Part shown: piece after piece, positions 29,972 through 40,530 of the stretch
How positions within the stretch are numbered: the stretch's first letter is position 1
How the letters are laid out: each line of letters opens with the position of its first letter
Assembly: GCF_002584985.1 (NCBI RefSeq)
Contig: NZ_NUPZ01000040.1
Location: forward strand, 245,036-309,035
DNA from: Bacillus sp. AFS029637
Lineage (GTDB): Bacteria; Bacillota; Bacilli; Bacillales; Bacillaceae_G
DNA: 64,000 nucleotides
Direction of reading: 5' to 3'
Program-made: the position numbers and the translations under genes
The notes under the pieces: generated by a model
The model's input: only the letters and a program-made list of their open reading frames with translations
Database searches by the model: none
Told to the model about the DNA's origin: nothing

Positions 29972-31833
29972 TACGCCTTGCCCCCCTTATCCTCTAAATC
30001 TTCCTTATGAATATGGTATCCGTGATCATCGATTACTGAACGTAGGAACATTGTGCCAAATGTAATGATTAAACCAATAATTGCTACTAATAACCAAAAC
30101 TTATCTTTTCCACCTTGCATATACATTGCACCGAATGCCGCTATGAATAAGCCTAGAGAAATGATAAATGGTGAAAATGAAGCATTTGGCATATGAATAT
30201 CACCAACTGGTTCCGCCGCTGTCATCTCTTTATTACCTTCACGTTTTTCAATCCAAAACGGATCTAACCCACGAACAAACGGTAATTGTTTGAAATTGTA
30301 TTCTGGTGTAGGTGCTGGCATTGTCCATTCTAATGTACGCGCATCCCATGGATCACGACCAGCTTTCTCTTTTGATACAGTTGTTTTAATTACATTGAAT
30401 AGAAGAACAATCGTTCCAAGAGCCATAAACACCGCTCCAACAGAACTAATCATATTCCCCATTTCCAAACCTTGACCTTCAAGATATGTGTAGTAACGGC
30501 GTGGCATCCCAATCAATCCAAGGAAATGCTGAATAAAGAATGTTAAATGGAAACCGATGAAGAATAACCAAAATGTTATCTTTCCTAACGTTTCATTTAA
30601 TACTTTATTAAACATCAGTGGCCAATAATAATGGGCCCCCGCAAGTAAACCAAATACAACACCGCCGACGATTACATAATGAAAATGCGCTACTACGAAA
30701 TAGTTATCATGAAATTGATAATCAGCTGGTGCAGATGCAAGCATAACGCCTGTAACTCCACCCATTACGAATGATGGAATAAAAGCTACTGCCCACATCA
30801 TCGGTGTCGTAAAGCGAATACTTCCGCCCCACATTGTAAAGAGCCAGTTGAATATTTTAATACCGGTCGGAACTGCAATCGCCATTGTTGCAACTGAGAA
30901 AATAGCATTTGCAACTGGCCCAAGACCAACTGTAAACATATGATGCGCCCATACCATAAATCCTAAAAATCCGATTAGTACAGTCGCAAATACCATTGAT
31001 GAATAACCAAACAATCGTTTTTTCGAAAATGTAGCGAAGATTTCTGAGAATATTCCGAAAGCTGGGAGTATAAGAATGTATACTTCCGGATGACCAAAGA
31101 TCCAGAATAAATGCTCCCATATAATTGTGTTTCCACCTAATGCCGGATTAAAGAAACTTGTGCCAAATAAACGATCTAACATTAAAAGCCCTAATCCTAC
31201 CGTTAATGGTGGAAATGCAAATAATATAAGTGATGATGTTACAAATGTTGTCCATGTAAACATCGGCATACGCATATATGTCATTCCTGGCGCACGCATA
31301 TTAATAATTGTAACAAGGAAGTTAATACCACCAATCAATGTACCAATACCAGATATTTGTAAACCGAGTACATAAAAATCAACACCATGGCCTTTAGAAG
31401 CTAAAGCTAAAGATGCATAAGAAGTCCAACCTGCATCCGGTGCTCCACCTAAAAACCAACTTAAATTTAAAAATACTCCACCAAAGAAAAATAACCAAAA
31501 TCCGAGTGAATTCAAAAACGGGAACGCTACATCGCGCGCACCAATTTGAAGTGGTACGGCTGCGTTCATAAATGCAAACACGAGTGGCATAGCTGCGAGG
31601 AAAATCATTGTTGTACCGTGCATCGTTAATACTTGATTATAAGCATCCCCAACAAGAAAAGCATTGTTAGGAATCGCTAATTGAAGGCGAATAAACAAGG
31701 CTTCTAATCCGCCTACTATAAAAAACACTCCACCTGCAATTAAATAGAGAATGGCAATCTTTTTATGGTCTACTGTCGTTAAATAATCCCATATGACAGC
31801 ACCCATCCCCTGTTTTTTTGCTACAGAACTCAC
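29971..31833 (-). CDS. ctaD: CtaD, cytochrome caa3 oxidase subunit I
   Basis: This 620-residue catalytic subunit holds heme a and the heme a3-CuB centre that reduces oxygen and pumps protons. Ligands are visible: His72 (heme a), His248 in HPEVY (cross-linked to Tyr252), His297-His298 (CuB), and His383/His385 in AHFHYV (heme a3/a). It is longer than minimal subunit I because of two extra C-terminal membrane segments, as in B. subtilis CtaD. It lies in the ctaC-D-E-F-G operon. Confidence 0.97.
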   Translation of the reverse strand: MSSVAKKQGMGAVIWDYLTTVDHKKIAILYLIAGGVFFIVGGLEALFIRLQLAIPNNAFLVGDAYNQVLTMHGTTMIFLAAMPLVFAFMNAAVPLQIGARDVAFPFLNSLGFWLFFFGGVFLNLSWFLGGAPDAGWTSYASLALASKGHGVDFYVLGLQISGIGTLIGGINFLVTIINMRAPGMTYMRMPMFTWTTFVTSSLILFAFPPLTVGLGLLMLDRLFGTSFFNPALGGNTIIWEHLFWIFGHPEVYILILPAFGIFSEIFATFSKKRLFGYSSMVFATVLIGFLGFMVWAHHMFTVGLGPVANAIFSVATMAIAVPTGIKIFNWLFTMWGGSIRFTTPMMWAVAFIPSFVMGGVTGVMLASAPADYQFHDNYFVVAHFHYVIVGGVVFGLLAGAHYYWPLMFNKVLNETLGKITFWLFFIGFHLTFFIQHFLGLIGMPRRYYTYLEGQGLEMGNMISSVGAVFMALGTIVLLFNVIKTTVSKEKAGRDPWDARTLEWTMPAPTPEYNFKQLPFVRGLDPFWIEKREGNKEMTAAEPVGDIHMPNASFSPFIISLGLFIAAFGAMYMQGGKDKFWLLVAIIGLIITFGTMFLRSVIDDHGYHIHKEDLEDKGGKA

Positions 31834-31866
31834 GTTTTCAACCTCCCCTTCGCGAATAATCCCTCT

Positions 31867-32916
31867 TTACTTCTCAACTTTTAACGTCTGTAAATATGCA
31901 TTTAATGCATCAATTTGATCATCCGTTAAGTTGCCATATTTACCAGTCATTTTATTTCCTGGCTTCATATTTTCAGGATCTTTAAGCCATTTTTTTAAGT
32001 TTTCTTCATTGTTTTCGGCAATACCGGCAACCATATCGCGATCAGCAAAATTTGCTAAGTTTGGTGCGATACGAGCGGAAGGTGGTCTACTATCATTAGA
32101 TCCAACTGCATGACAACCAATACAGCTTTTGTTAAATATTTCTTGGCCCTCTTGTGCCTTTGTTGAAGCTACTTCTTTTTTCCCATCAATCTTCTTCATA
32201 TCAGCAAGCCATTTTTTGTACTCGCTTTCATCCAAAGCTTTCACTTTAAATTGCATTAAAGAATGTGATGGACCGCAAAATTCTGTACAAAAACCATTAT
32301 AAGTGCCCGATTTATCTGCCTTTAACCACATTTTGTTTACATTATCTGTATTTGTATCCATTTTTCCAGCTAAAGATGGAACCCAAAATGAATGTTTAAT
32401 ATCGGCACCCTTCAAATTCAAATACACTTTCTTGCCTGTGGGGATAACTAAATCTTGAGAAGTTACTATTTTTTCTGATTTATAAGAAAATTCCCACCAA
32501 TAAAGATTCGCTGTTACATCAACAACGATAGTATCTTTATCAATATTCTTTTTCTCCATCGCACTTACATCAGCAAGTTTGAATGTATATGTAACCGTCG
32601 GAACAGCTAAGATTAATAAAAGTATAATCGGAATAACTGTCCATATAATTTCTAGTTTGTGATTCCCTTCAACTTGCTCTGGAATAAAATCTTCCTGACC
32701 TTTCTTTTGTCGGAAACGCACAATTACATATAAGAAAATAATAGTAACTACTAGTACTACTCCTACCATGATCGCACTCGCTAGTAAAAGCAGATCATAT
32801 TGCATTTTTGCTACTTCTCCTTGCGGAATTAAAGTAGATTGAAAGGCTTTACCGCATCCCCCTAACAGTAAAGCCAGCAGTGAAACGAACGAAAGCAGTC
32901 GCCACTGTTTCTTCAT
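31867..32916 (-). CDS. ctaC: CtaC, cytochrome caa3 oxidase subunit II with fused cytochrome c
   Basis: This 349-residue lipoprotein has a signal peptide with lipobox LLGG-Cys21, two membrane segments, a CuA cupredoxin domain (His175, Cys210, Cys214, His218, Met221) and a C-terminal cytochrome c domain with CIGCH (265-269). The fusion defines the caa3 type: electrons pass from the tethered heme c to CuA and then to CtaD. ATG 32916 with GGGGG upstream is chosen over a start at 32931, because it gives a normal signal peptide (MKKQWR). Confidence 0.96.
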   Translation of the reverse strand: MKKQWRLLSFVSLLALLLGGCGKAFQSTLIPQGEVAKMQYDLLLLASAIMVGVVLVVTIIFLYVIVRFRQKKGQEDFIPEQVEGNHKLEIIWTVIPIILLLILAVPTVTYTFKLADVSAMEKKNIDKDTIVVDVTANLYWWEFSYKSEKIVTSQDLVIPTGKKVYLNLKGADIKHSFWVPSLAGKMDTNTDNVNKMWLKADKSGTYNGFCTEFCGPSHSLMQFKVKALDESEYKKWLADMKKIDGKKEVASTKAQEGQEIFNKSCIGCHAVGSNDSRPPSARIAPNLANFADRDMVAGIAENNEENLKKWLKDPENMKPGNKMTGKYGNLTDDQIDALNAYLQTLKVEK

Positions 32917-33009
32917 ACAAACAACCCCCACTTTCCTTGTGAATTAGATTGTACTTTATAGTTAAGTAAAGTAAATCTCAACGTAAAGAAATCCAATTAT
33001 GTCGTTGTC

Positions 33010-33933
33010 TTAGAAGAATGTAACTACAATCATTGATACAAATAAGATTGTTAAATAATTTAGGGAATAAACAAACATTTGTACGGACCATTTGATGTCA
33101 TCTTTCTTACGGAAGCCATAAAACCCTAAAACGATCCATCCGATGTTAAGCAGTGTTGCGATTACCATAAATGTTATCCCAAGTCCACTCATATAAAATG
33201 GTAGTGGTAATAAACATACTGTCCAAATCATAATTTGGCGTTTCGTAATTTCAAATCCATGAACTACAGGAAGCATTGGGATTCCTGCATTTCGATATTC
33301 ATCAACACGTTTCATCGCTAATGCGAGAAAATGTGGGATTTGCCAAATAAACATAATTAAAAATAACATCCAAGCAATTGGATGACCTAAAGATGGATCA
33401 ACTGCCGCCCATCCAATTAAAGGTGGAACTGCTCCAGATATACTACCTACAACAGTATTTAGTGTATACTTTCTCTTTGTCCATAAAGTATATAAGACAA
33501 CATATGTGAAAGCACCAATAAACCCCATTAATACTGCCATCGGTGTTGTTAATAATAAAAATACAAATCCCAGAAGTAATATAACTAGTCCAAATGTAAG
33601 TGCGAATCCTGGTTTATACTTTCCAGTAACCGTTGGACGGGTTTTCGTTCTTTCCATTAACGGATCGATATCTCGATCAATATAGTTATTTAAACAACAT
33701 ACCCCTGCCATAATTAATCCAGAACCAACGATTGTAAAAAATAACTTATCCAGATTGTCCATTACACTTAATCCATTAAAATGTAGTGCCAACCAAAATC
33801 CTGTAAATACAGTAAGTGTATTTGAGTTTACAATCCCCATTTTAACGAGCGCTGATAAATCTTGTAGCCGAGTTGTTTCCGGTACACTTGTTACAGCTGA
33901 CTCATCATGCAGCTCACTTGTTGCATGGTTCAT
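33010..33933 (-). CDS. ctaB: CtaB, protoheme IX farnesyltransferase (heme O synthase)
   Basis: This 307-residue UbiA-family membrane prenyltransferase adds farnesyl to heme B to make heme O, the precursor for CtaA. The first aspartate-rich motif NNYIDRDID lies at residues 82-90, followed by ERTKTRP; a second motif is [18 protein letters not shown] 33933 follows GGGGGTTAAAGTG; a GTG one codon earlier is also possible. It lies 93 bp upstream of ctaC and is divergent from ctaA. Confidence 0.96.
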   Translation of the reverse strand: MNHATSELHDESAVTSVPETTRLQDLSALVKMGIVNSNTLTVFTGFWLALHFNGLSVMDNLDKLFFTIVGSGLIMAGVCCLNNYIDRDIDPLMERTKTRPTVTGKYKPGFALTFGLVILLLGFVFLLLTTPMAVLMGFIGAFTYVVLYTLWTKRKYTLNTVVGSISGAVPPLIGWAAVDPSLGHPIAWMLFLIMFIWQIPHFLALAMKRVDEYRNAGIPMLPVVHGFEITKRQIMIWTVCLLPLPFYMSGLGITFMVIATLLNIGWIVLGFYGFRKKDDIKWSVQMFVYSLNYLTILFVSMIVVTFF

Positions 33934-34430
33934 CACTTTAACCCCCTCTTAAAACTTTCATCTTTCTTTTTGCGCTTATTTCGAATGAAATAATTCGCTT
34001 CTATATAGCAATATTATTACAGTAGAAATATTGTTAACCCATTCTACTACTAATCTACGCCCATACTCCAATATATTAAATCATATTTCCCGAACATTTT
34101 GTGAAGAAAACATGAACTTTTTGTGTCGAACATAAAAAAATTTATTCTTACTTATCCTTATCATAACATGATGTTACCTTCTATAATAAACTATTTTGTC
34201 ATATTTAACACGTTTTCTCCCCATTTCTTTTCAAAACAGCCTGTTTTTCACCTAAAAATTTCCTTACGCATCCTCTTTTCACAATCGTTTCCTCTTCCTT
34301 GTCCTCCCCCTCCATTTCTTTGCTATTTTATTATTTTTTATATATCATAGGAACTAGCGCGTTTTATTCTATACATAATGGAATGAAAATATTTCGCAAT
34401 AACTTCATAGCAGAAAGATGGTGAAAGAGA
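33934..34430. promoter_or_regulatory. Divergent control region ctaB / ctaA
   Basis: This 497-bp spacer has no supported gene. It must carry both promoters. Two copies of TTTTGTG (34097-34103 and 34119-34125), 22 bp apart, and two copies of CGAACAT (34091-34097 and 34127-34133) could be binding sites. In B. subtilis the two-component regulator ResD controls ctaA and ctaB, and its sites contain TTGTGA-like cores, so these are candidates only. Confidence 0.35.
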
Positions 34431-35366
34431 TTGCAACGCTTTATTAAATGGTTAGCAGTCATTACGAGCCTTGATTTATTAATAGTTTTATTAGGAGGCG
34501 CTTTAGTTACAAAAACAGGTTCTGGTCAAGGTTGCGGTAAATCATGGCCACTTTGTAACGGTGAATTTGTTCCATCTAATTTATCAATGGAAACTATTAT
34601 TGAACTAAGTCACCGCCTTACATCAGGATCAGCAGGAATTCTTGTCACTCTCCTTTGTATTTTGTCCTGGAAATATTATAAACATGTGCGCGAAACAAAA
34701 ACGTTAGCAATTTTATCCTTCGTATTTTTAGTTGCACAAGCATTAATGGGAGCCGCAGCAGTTGTTTGGGGACAAGTACCAGCAGTACTTGCTATCCATT
34801 TCGGTATTTCCTTAATTTCATTTGCTTCTGTCATTTTGTTAGCGTGTCTTATTTTTGAAATTGATCAGAAATTTGATGCACGTTCACTTATTATGGACAA
34901 AAAAATGAAATTTCATATTTATGGTGTAACAATTTACTGTTATATCGTTGTCTACACAGGTGCTTTAGTACGTCACGAACGAGCTACCTTAGCTTGTCCA
35001 GACTTCCCTTTATGTAGCAAAAATAGACCTATACCAACTCAACTGCATGAGTGGGTTCAAATGGGACATAGAATTGCAGCAATGTTAATCTTCGTTTGGA
35101 TACTATACGCGATGATTATTGCTATTCGTCAATACAAACAACAACGCGTAGTATACTGGGGATGGATTATTTCCTTTATCCTTGTAACACTTCAAGCTAT
35201 TGTTGGGATTTTAGTTGTATTTACAAATGCTAGTTTAACAATGGCATTATTACATTCCCTATTCATTTCTTGCTTGTTTGCTGTATTATGCTATTTAGTT
35301 ATGCTGGGTACAAGAAGTAAGGTCAATGCAAAAGAAGCCGAATCAACTTCTAAACAAACAAAATAA
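34431..35366 (+). CDS. ctaA: CtaA, heme A synthase
   Basis: This 311-residue membrane protein of the COX15/CtaA type 2 family oxidises heme O to heme A. It has eight membrane segments, the N-terminal [15 protein letters not shown] motif, a Cys35/Cys42 pair, heme-ligand histidines in ELSHRLTSG (His61) and MGHRIAA, and a second Cys pair in LACPDFPLC. The start is TTG 34431, matching the start of the family; no ATG gives a complete first membrane segment. The terminator at 35371-35399 follows. Confidence 0.94.
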   Translation: MQRFIKWLAVITSLDLLIVLLGGALVTKTGSGQGCGKSWPLCNGEFVPSNLSMETIIELSHRLTSGSAGILVTLLCILSWKYYKHVRETKTLAILSFVFLVAQALMGAAAVVWGQVPAVLAIHFGISLISFASVILLACLIFEIDQKFDARSLIMDKKMKFHIYGVTIYCYIVVYTGALVRHERATLACPDFPLCSKNRPIPTQLHEWVQMGHRIAAMLIFVWILYAMIIAIRQYKQQRVVYWGWIISFILVTLQAIVGILVVFTNASLTMALLHSLFISCLFAVLCYLVMLGTRSKVNAKEAESTSKQTK

Positions 35367-35370
35367 ATTT

Positions 35371-35399
35371 AAATACCTTGCCCATTCGGCAAGGTATTT
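35371..35399 (+). terminator. Terminator of ctaA
   Basis: A perfect 12-bp stem (35371-35382 with 35388-35399) with a 5-base loop and a run of T residues follows ctaA. Confidence 0.88.
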
Positions 35400-35408
35400 T
35401 TTTGTAAT

Positions 35409-35440
35409 AAAAAAGAGCTGCTTTCACAGCCCATTTTTTA
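35409..35440 (-). terminator. Terminator of pycA
   Basis: On the minus strand GGGCTG pairs with CAGCTC (one G-U) and is followed by six T residues, just after the pycA stop codon. Confidence 0.6.
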
Positions 35441-35442
35441 TT

Positions 35443-38400
35443 TTAATGATCTAATTCAATAAGTAAGTCACCTGTTTGAATCGCGTCTCCATCATTTACA
35501 TATACTTTCTTCACCTTACCATTGAACGGCGCTTGAACTGTCGTTTCCATTTTCATCGCTTCCGTAATTGCCATAGAATCGCCTTTTCTCACTTCATCGC
35601 CTTCTTTTACAACTACTTTAATAACCGTTCCTGGCATTGTTGCACTAATATGGTTTGGATTTTCACGGTTTCCTTTCATACGTTGGGCAACTGTCGCTTT
35701 CACACTTTCATCTTTCACAACAATTTCACGTGGTTGACCGTTGAATTCCAAGTAAAGAACACGATTCCCATCCGGCTGAGGTTCTCCAATTGATACGAGT
35801 TTAACCATCAATGTTTTACCTTGTTCAATTTCCACATCAATTTCTTCACCTAGTCTCATACCATAGAAGAATGTCGGTGTATCAAGCACAGATACATTTC
35901 CATAGAGCTCAGCAACTTTTTCGTAGTCCATAAATACTTTCGGATATAATGCATATGCAACTACATCAAAAATCGTCACTTCGCGTCCGAGTTTATGGAA
36001 TAACTCTTCTTTTAAAGCATCAAAATCTACTGGCTCTAGTAATTCACCCGGTCTTACTGTTAAAGGCTTTTTCCCTTTTAAAATAATTTCTTGTAATTCT
36101 TTCGGGAAACCACCGTATGGTTGTCCTAAATCTCCTGAGAACATTTCAACAACAGATCCTGGGAAGTCCATAGAATGTCCACGTTCTAAAACATCTTGTT
36201 CTGTCAGGTGATTTTGAACCATAAATAATGCCATATCACCGACAACTTTAGATGATGGTGTTACTTTTACAATATCTCCAAACATATCATTCACACGGCG
36301 ATACATTACTTTCACTTCATCAAAGCGATCACCTAAGCCAACCGCTTTCGCTTGTTGTTGTAGATTACTATACTGTCCACCTGGCATTTCGTGCATATAT
36401 ACCTCTGTATGAGGGGCATTCATACCACTTTCAAACGGTGCGTAGTATTTACGTACATCTTCCCAGTAATGAGATAGTTTTTCTAATGAATCTATATTAA
36501 CGTCTGGCTGTCTTTCGTTTCCACCTAATGCATAGTATAGCGTGTTCGCACTTGGTTGTGACGTTTGACCAGCCATAGAACTTACTGCTACATCTACAAT
36601 GTCAACGCCTGCTTCAATTGCCTTCGTATACGTTAATATACCATTTCCACTTGTATCGTGTGTGTGCAGGTGAATCGGAATCGATACTGTCTCTTTTAAT
36701 GCTGAAACTAGATCATATGCTGCGTTTGGTTTTAGTAAGCCCGCCATATCTTTAATTCCTAATATATGAGCTCCTGATGCTTCTAACTCTTTTGCTAAGT
36801 TTTTATAATAATTCAAATCATACTTGCTACGTAGCGGATCATGAATATCCCCTGTGTAACACATTGTCGCTTCTGCGATTTTACCAGTATCTCGTACAGC
36901 ATCAATCGCAACTCTCATACCTTCAACCCAGTTTAAGCTATCAAAAATACGGAACACATCAATTCCAGCTTGAGCAGAACACTCCACAAACTTTTGAATT
37001 AAGTTATCTGGATAGTTTTTGTAACCAACTGCATTTGAAGAACGAAGTAACATTTGGAATAAAACGTTTGGCATTTTTTCACGAAGATCTAGTAATCGTT
37101 CCCATGGATCTTCTTTTAAGAAACGATAGGCAACATCAAACGTTGCACCGCCCCACATTTCTGCTGAGAATAAGTTTGGTAACATTCTCGCTGTTGGTTC
37201 TGCAATTTGATGTAAATCTTTTGTACGAATACGAGTTGCAAGTAATGATTGATGTGCATCACGGAATGTTGTATCAGTTAATAGTACACGTTTTTGATCT
37301 TGTACCCATTTTACTAATCCATCCGCTCCACGCTCATCCAAAATTTGTTTCGTCCCATTTTGGATTGGCTCTGAGTGTTTTACGTTCGGTATACGAGCAT
37401 CATGGAATATTGGCTTCTCTTTTTTTCCTACTCCCGGGAATCCATTTACTGTTACTGAACCAATGTAATTTAACATTTTCGTTCCACGGTCTTTACGTTT
37501 TGGGAACAAGAATAGCTCAGGTGACACATCAATAAACGAAGTATCATATTCTCCTGATAAAAAGTTTTTATGTTTTACTACATTCTCTAGGAATGGAATA
37601 TTTGTTTTTATACCACGAATACGGAATTCTTTTAAGTTACGTTCCATTTTTGCAGCAGCTTGTTCAAAAGTAAGCGCCCAAGTTGTAACTTTTACAAGTA
37701 AAGAATCATAGTACGGTGTAATAACTGCACCTTGGAAGCTATTACCTGTATCAAGACGCACACCAAAACCACCGCCTGATCGATACGCCATTATTTTCCC
37801 TGTATCTGGCATGAAATTATTTAGTGGGTCCTCAGTCGTTACACGAGATTGGATTGCAAATCCATGAACAACCACTTCCTCTTGCTTAGGTACACCTACT
37901 ATCTTACTATGTAATGCATGCCCATCAGCTATTAAAATTTGCGATTGAACGATATCCACTCCTGTAACCATCTCTGTAATCGTATGTTCTACTTGAACAC
38001 GTGGATTTACTTCAATGAAATAGAACTCATTATCTTTTACAAGGAATTCCACTGTTCCTGCGTTTAAATAGTTTACATTTTTCGTTAACTTTACAGCAGC
38101 TTCACAAATACGCTGACGCAAATCATCCGAAAGTGATACACTCGGTGCAATTTCTACAACTTTTTGATGACGACGTTGTACAGAACAGTCACGCTCGTAT
38201 AAATGAACAACATTGCCCTCTTCATCTGCTAAAATTTGTACTTCTATATGTTTAGGTTTTTCAACGAATTTTTCTACATATACTTCATCATTACCAAAGG
38301 CTGCTTTCGCTTCTGACTTCGCTCGATTATACGATTCTCTTAATTCTTCACTCGTACGTACAATACGCATACCACGACCGCCACCGCCAAGGGACGCTTT

Positions 38401-38889
38401 AATAATAATCGGGTAATCATACTTTTCAGCAAATTCTACGACTTCTTCTAGTGAATTTACCGGACCATCGCTACCAGGAATAACTGGTATTTGTGCTAGC
38501 TGCGCTTGTGTTCTTGCTTTAACTTTATCTCCAAACATATCTAAATGCTTACTTTTTGGGCCGATAAAGATAATCCCTTCTTCTTCACAACGTTTTGCGA
38601 ATTGAATATTTTCTGACAAGAAACCATATCCAGGGTGGATTGCATCTACATGATTACTTTTCGCAATCTCAATAATGCCCTCAATATCTAAATAAGCATC
38701 AATTGGTTTTTTTCCTTCCCCAACTAAATAGGACTCATCGGCTTTATAGCGATGATAAGAACCACTATCCTCTTTCGAATAGATTGCAACTGTTTTTAAT
38801 CCAAGTTCCGAACAAGCTCGAAACACACGAATTGCAATCTCTCCACGGTTAGCTACCAATACTTTTTGAATACGTTGCAGCTTTGTCAT
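35443..38889 (-). CDS. pycA: PycA, pyruvate carboxylase
   Basis: This 1148-residue biotin enzyme makes oxaloacetate from pyruvate, bicarbonate and ATP. Domains in order: biotin carboxylase (about 1-450, with the glycine loop KASLGGGGRGMRIV and FIEVNPRVQVEHT), carboxyltransferase (about 530-1000, LLTDTTFRDAHQSLLATR and the metal site HLHTHDTSGN), an allosteric/tetramerisation linker, and a biotinyl domain ending in EAMKMET with the biotinylated Lys near 1113. Full length and intact. It lies next to ftsW and ctaA as in B. subtilis. Confidence 0.98.
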   Translation of the reverse strand: MTKLQRIQKVLVANRGEIAIRVFRACSELGLKTVAIYSKEDSGSYHRYKADESYLVGEGKKPIDAYLDIEGIIEIAKSNHVDAIHPGYGFLSENIQFAKRCEEEGIIFIGPKSKHLDMFGDKVKARTQAQLAQIPVIPGSDGPVNSLEEVVEFAEKYDYPIIIKASLGGGGRGMRIVRTSEELRESYNRAKSEAKAAFGNDEVYVEKFVEKPKHIEVQILADEEGNVVHLYERDCSVQRRHQKVVEIAPSVSLSDDLRQRICEAAVKLTKNVNYLNAGTVEFLVKDNEFYFIEVNPRVQVEHTITEMVTGVDIVQSQILIADGHALHSKIVGVPKQEEVVVHGFAIQSRVTTEDPLNNFMPDTGKIMAYRSGGGFGVRLDTGNSFQGAVITPYYDSLLVKVTTWALTFEQAAAKMERNLKEFRIRGIKTNIPFLENVVKHKNFLSGEYDTSFIDVSPELFLFPKRKDRGTKMLNYIGSVTVNGFPGVGKKEKPIFHDARIPNVKHSEPIQNGTKQILDERGADGLVKWVQDQKRVLLTDTTFRDAHQSLLATRIRTKDLHQIAEPTARMLPNLFSAEMWGGATFDVAYRFLKEDPWERLLDLREKMPNVLFQMLLRSSNAVGYKNYPDNLIQKFVECSAQAGIDVFRIFDSLNWVEGMRVAIDAVRDTGKIAEATMCYTGDIHDPLRSKYDLNYYKNLAKELEASGAHILGIKDMAGLLKPNAAYDLVSALKETVSIPIHLHTHDTSGNGILTYTKAIEAGVDIVDVAVSSMAGQTSQPSANTLYYALGGNERQPDVNIDSLEKLSHYWEDVRKYYAPFESGMNAPHTEVYMHEMPGGQYSNLQQQAKAVGLGDRFDEVKVMYRRVNDMFGDIVKVTPSSKVVGDMALFMVQNHLTEQDVLERGHSMDFPGSVVEMFSGDLGQPYGGFPKELQEIILKGKKPLTVRPGELLEPVDFDALKEELFHKLGREVTIFDVVAYALYPKVFMDYEKVAELYGNVSVLDTPTFFYGMRLGEEIDVEIEQGKTLMVKLVSIGEPQPDGNRVLYLEFNGQPREIVVKDESVKATVAQRMKGNRENPNHISATMPGTVIKVVVKEGDEVRKGDSMAITEAMKMETTVQAPFNGKVKKVYVNDGDAIQTGDLLIELDH

Positions 38890-39068
38890 GATTTTCCCCC
38901 TCTACTTTCCTACCACTCTAGAGATAAAATATATACACACTCTAAAGAGCGTGAAGTTCTTCACTTTCCACATTATATTATACTTAGAAAGCTTCACTTT
39001 ATTTTTATCCATCATACCTTATTTTTTAACAAATGATAAGTTTTCTGATCAATTTGTTTCACAAAAAT

Positions 39069-39098
39069 AGTATAGCATACCTCTTCCTTTTCTAACAA
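39069..39098 (-). promoter_or_regulatory. Candidate sigma-A promoter for pycA
   Basis: On the minus strand TTGTTA (39093-39098), an 18-bp spacer and TATACT (39069-39074) form a fair promoter about 180 bp before pycA. Weaker alternatives exist closer to the gene. The leader contains GTGAAG/CTTCAC hairpins near 38951. Confidence 0.4.
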
Positions 39099-39106
39099 CC
39101 TAATTG

Positions 39107-39134
39107 TATATCACATTCATTTAAATGTGATATA
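39107..39134. promoter_or_regulatory. Palindrome upstream of the pycA promoter
   Basis: An 11-bp perfect inverted repeat (39107-39117 with 39124-39134, 6-base loop) contains TCACA and TGTGA half sites and abuts the candidate pycA -35. A T run follows on the plus strand, so it could also act as a terminator, but no plus-strand gene precedes it. Confidence 0.4.
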
Positions 39135-39189
39135 TTTTTTTAGTATAAAAACAAATTGATACATCATATTTGGAATTTGTTAAAAACAA

Positions 39190-39225
39190 AAAAACACATT
39201 GTGCTCTAAAGCACAATGTGTTTTT
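39190..39225 (-). terminator. Terminator of ftsW
   Basis: A perfect 16-bp stem (39190-39205 with 39210-39225) with a CTAA loop overlaps the ftsW stop codon, and T residues follow on the minus strand. Confidence 0.88.
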
Positions 39226-40402
39226 ATTTTACAACTACAAGATGCGGGCCACCTTGTTCTCTTTCTATCATTAACTCATTCTGTTGTTGCTCTTGCCGTT
39301 TTACATGACTAGCAATATTCAATAATATCCCCATCGCAAGTAAATTAGCTAATAAAGAACTACCACCGTAACTAACAAACGGTAAAGGTACTCCTGTCAG
39401 TGGTATCAATCCAGACATCCCACCAACATTAATAAACGTTTGAACTCCAAACAAGCCCGCGATGCCAATCGCAATTAAACTTCCAAATGGATCCGCACAC
39501 TTTTGTGCAACTCTAAATGTCCGAATAATAATAAGCAATAAACAGATTAAAATAATAGCCACACCTATAAAACCAAGTTCTTCAGATATAATTGCCATTA
39601 TAAAATCCGTTTGCGGTTCTGGTAAGTAGCCATACTTTTGCACACTATTTCCTAACCCTCTACCATTTAACCCACCTGAAGCAATTCCAATAAATGAATT
39701 TACTAATTGAAATCCATCCTTTTGAGGATCATTAAATGGATCAAGAAAGACTGAAAAACGTGCCTTTTGATACGGATTTAACACATAGCTTCCTAGAAAA
39801 TATAGTGCCGGAATCCATAGTATAGAAGTTAAAGCAATTCGTTTAATCCATAAATTAACATTAACTCCCGAACAAAGAAACATAATTCCTACGGTTCCCA
39901 TAATTAACAAATCGGTACCTAAGTCATTTTGCTTTAAAATTAAATATATGATAAAACCAACACCCAAAAGGATTGGTCCCGATCCTTTAAAAACAGGCGT
40001 ATTCGTTTCTTGCTTTTTCGCAAAAAAATTCGCCAATATAAGGATCACTGTTATCTTTACAAATTCTGCAGGCTGGATTCCAAATACCCACCCATTTGCG
40101 CCGTTTACTGTCTTAGTAAAAAAAGCTGCTGCTGCTAATAATGCAACACTAATAGCATAACTCCCTAATAAAAAGATCCGTTTCCTCCAAATTTTATATG
40201 GGATAATAGCAAGAATTAGTAGTACAATTGTCCCAACAGCTAAAGTAAATAATTGTCTTTTAAAAAAGAAGTTTGCTGGTTTATCAAATCTCGAAATCGC
40301 AACAATGGAACTCGAACTATATACCATTATAACTCCCAGCACACATAAGATAACAAGAGGAAGTAACAATGAATAATCCATTGATTTCCATAATTTTTTC
40401 AT
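39224..40402 (-). CDS. ftsW: FtsW, divisome SEDS peptidoglycan polymerase
   Basis: This 392-residue polytopic SEDS protein has the family motifs YLPEPQTDFIMAIISEELG and TGVPLPFVSYGGSS, and QPAEFVK in the large loop. It polymerises septal glycan with PBP2B (pbpB in this window). Its place next to pycA and ylaN matches B. subtilis ftsW (ylaO). It has a longer polar C-terminal tail than SpoVE (rich in Gln and Glu). A strong terminator isolates it from pycA. Confidence 0.93.
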   Translation of the reverse strand: MKKLWKSMDYSLLLPLVILCVLGVIMVYSSSSIVAISRFDKPANFFFKRQLFTLAVGTIVLLILAIIPYKIWRKRIFLLGSYAISVALLAAAAFFTKTVNGANGWVFGIQPAEFVKITVILILANFFAKKQETNTPVFKGSGPILLGVGFIIYLILKQNDLGTDLLIMGTVGIMFLCSGVNVNLWIKRIALTSILWIPALYFLGSYVLNPYQKARFSVFLDPFNDPQKDGFQLVNSFIGIASGGLNGRGLGNSVQKYGYLPEPQTDFIMAIISEELGFIGVAIILICLLLIIIRTFRVAQKCADPFGSLIAIGIAGLFGVQTFINVGGMSGLIPLTGVPLPFVSYGGSSLLANLLAMGILLNIASHVKRQEQQQNELMIEREQGGPHLVVVK

Positions 40403-40530
40403 TTCATTTCCTCTCTCTGTTTCAATTTAATTATTGTTGTATTCCATATGTATATAGGTTCTTCCTGCTTTATTATACAAATAAAAAGCTCAAACTAATT
40501 TAGTTTGAGCCCCCTTATTTGAACCCGTTA

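Noticed and set aside
36777-37535. 252-codon plus-strand frame opposite pycA
   Set aside because: It is antisense to a conserved enzyme domain, has no ribosome site and no recognisable protein.
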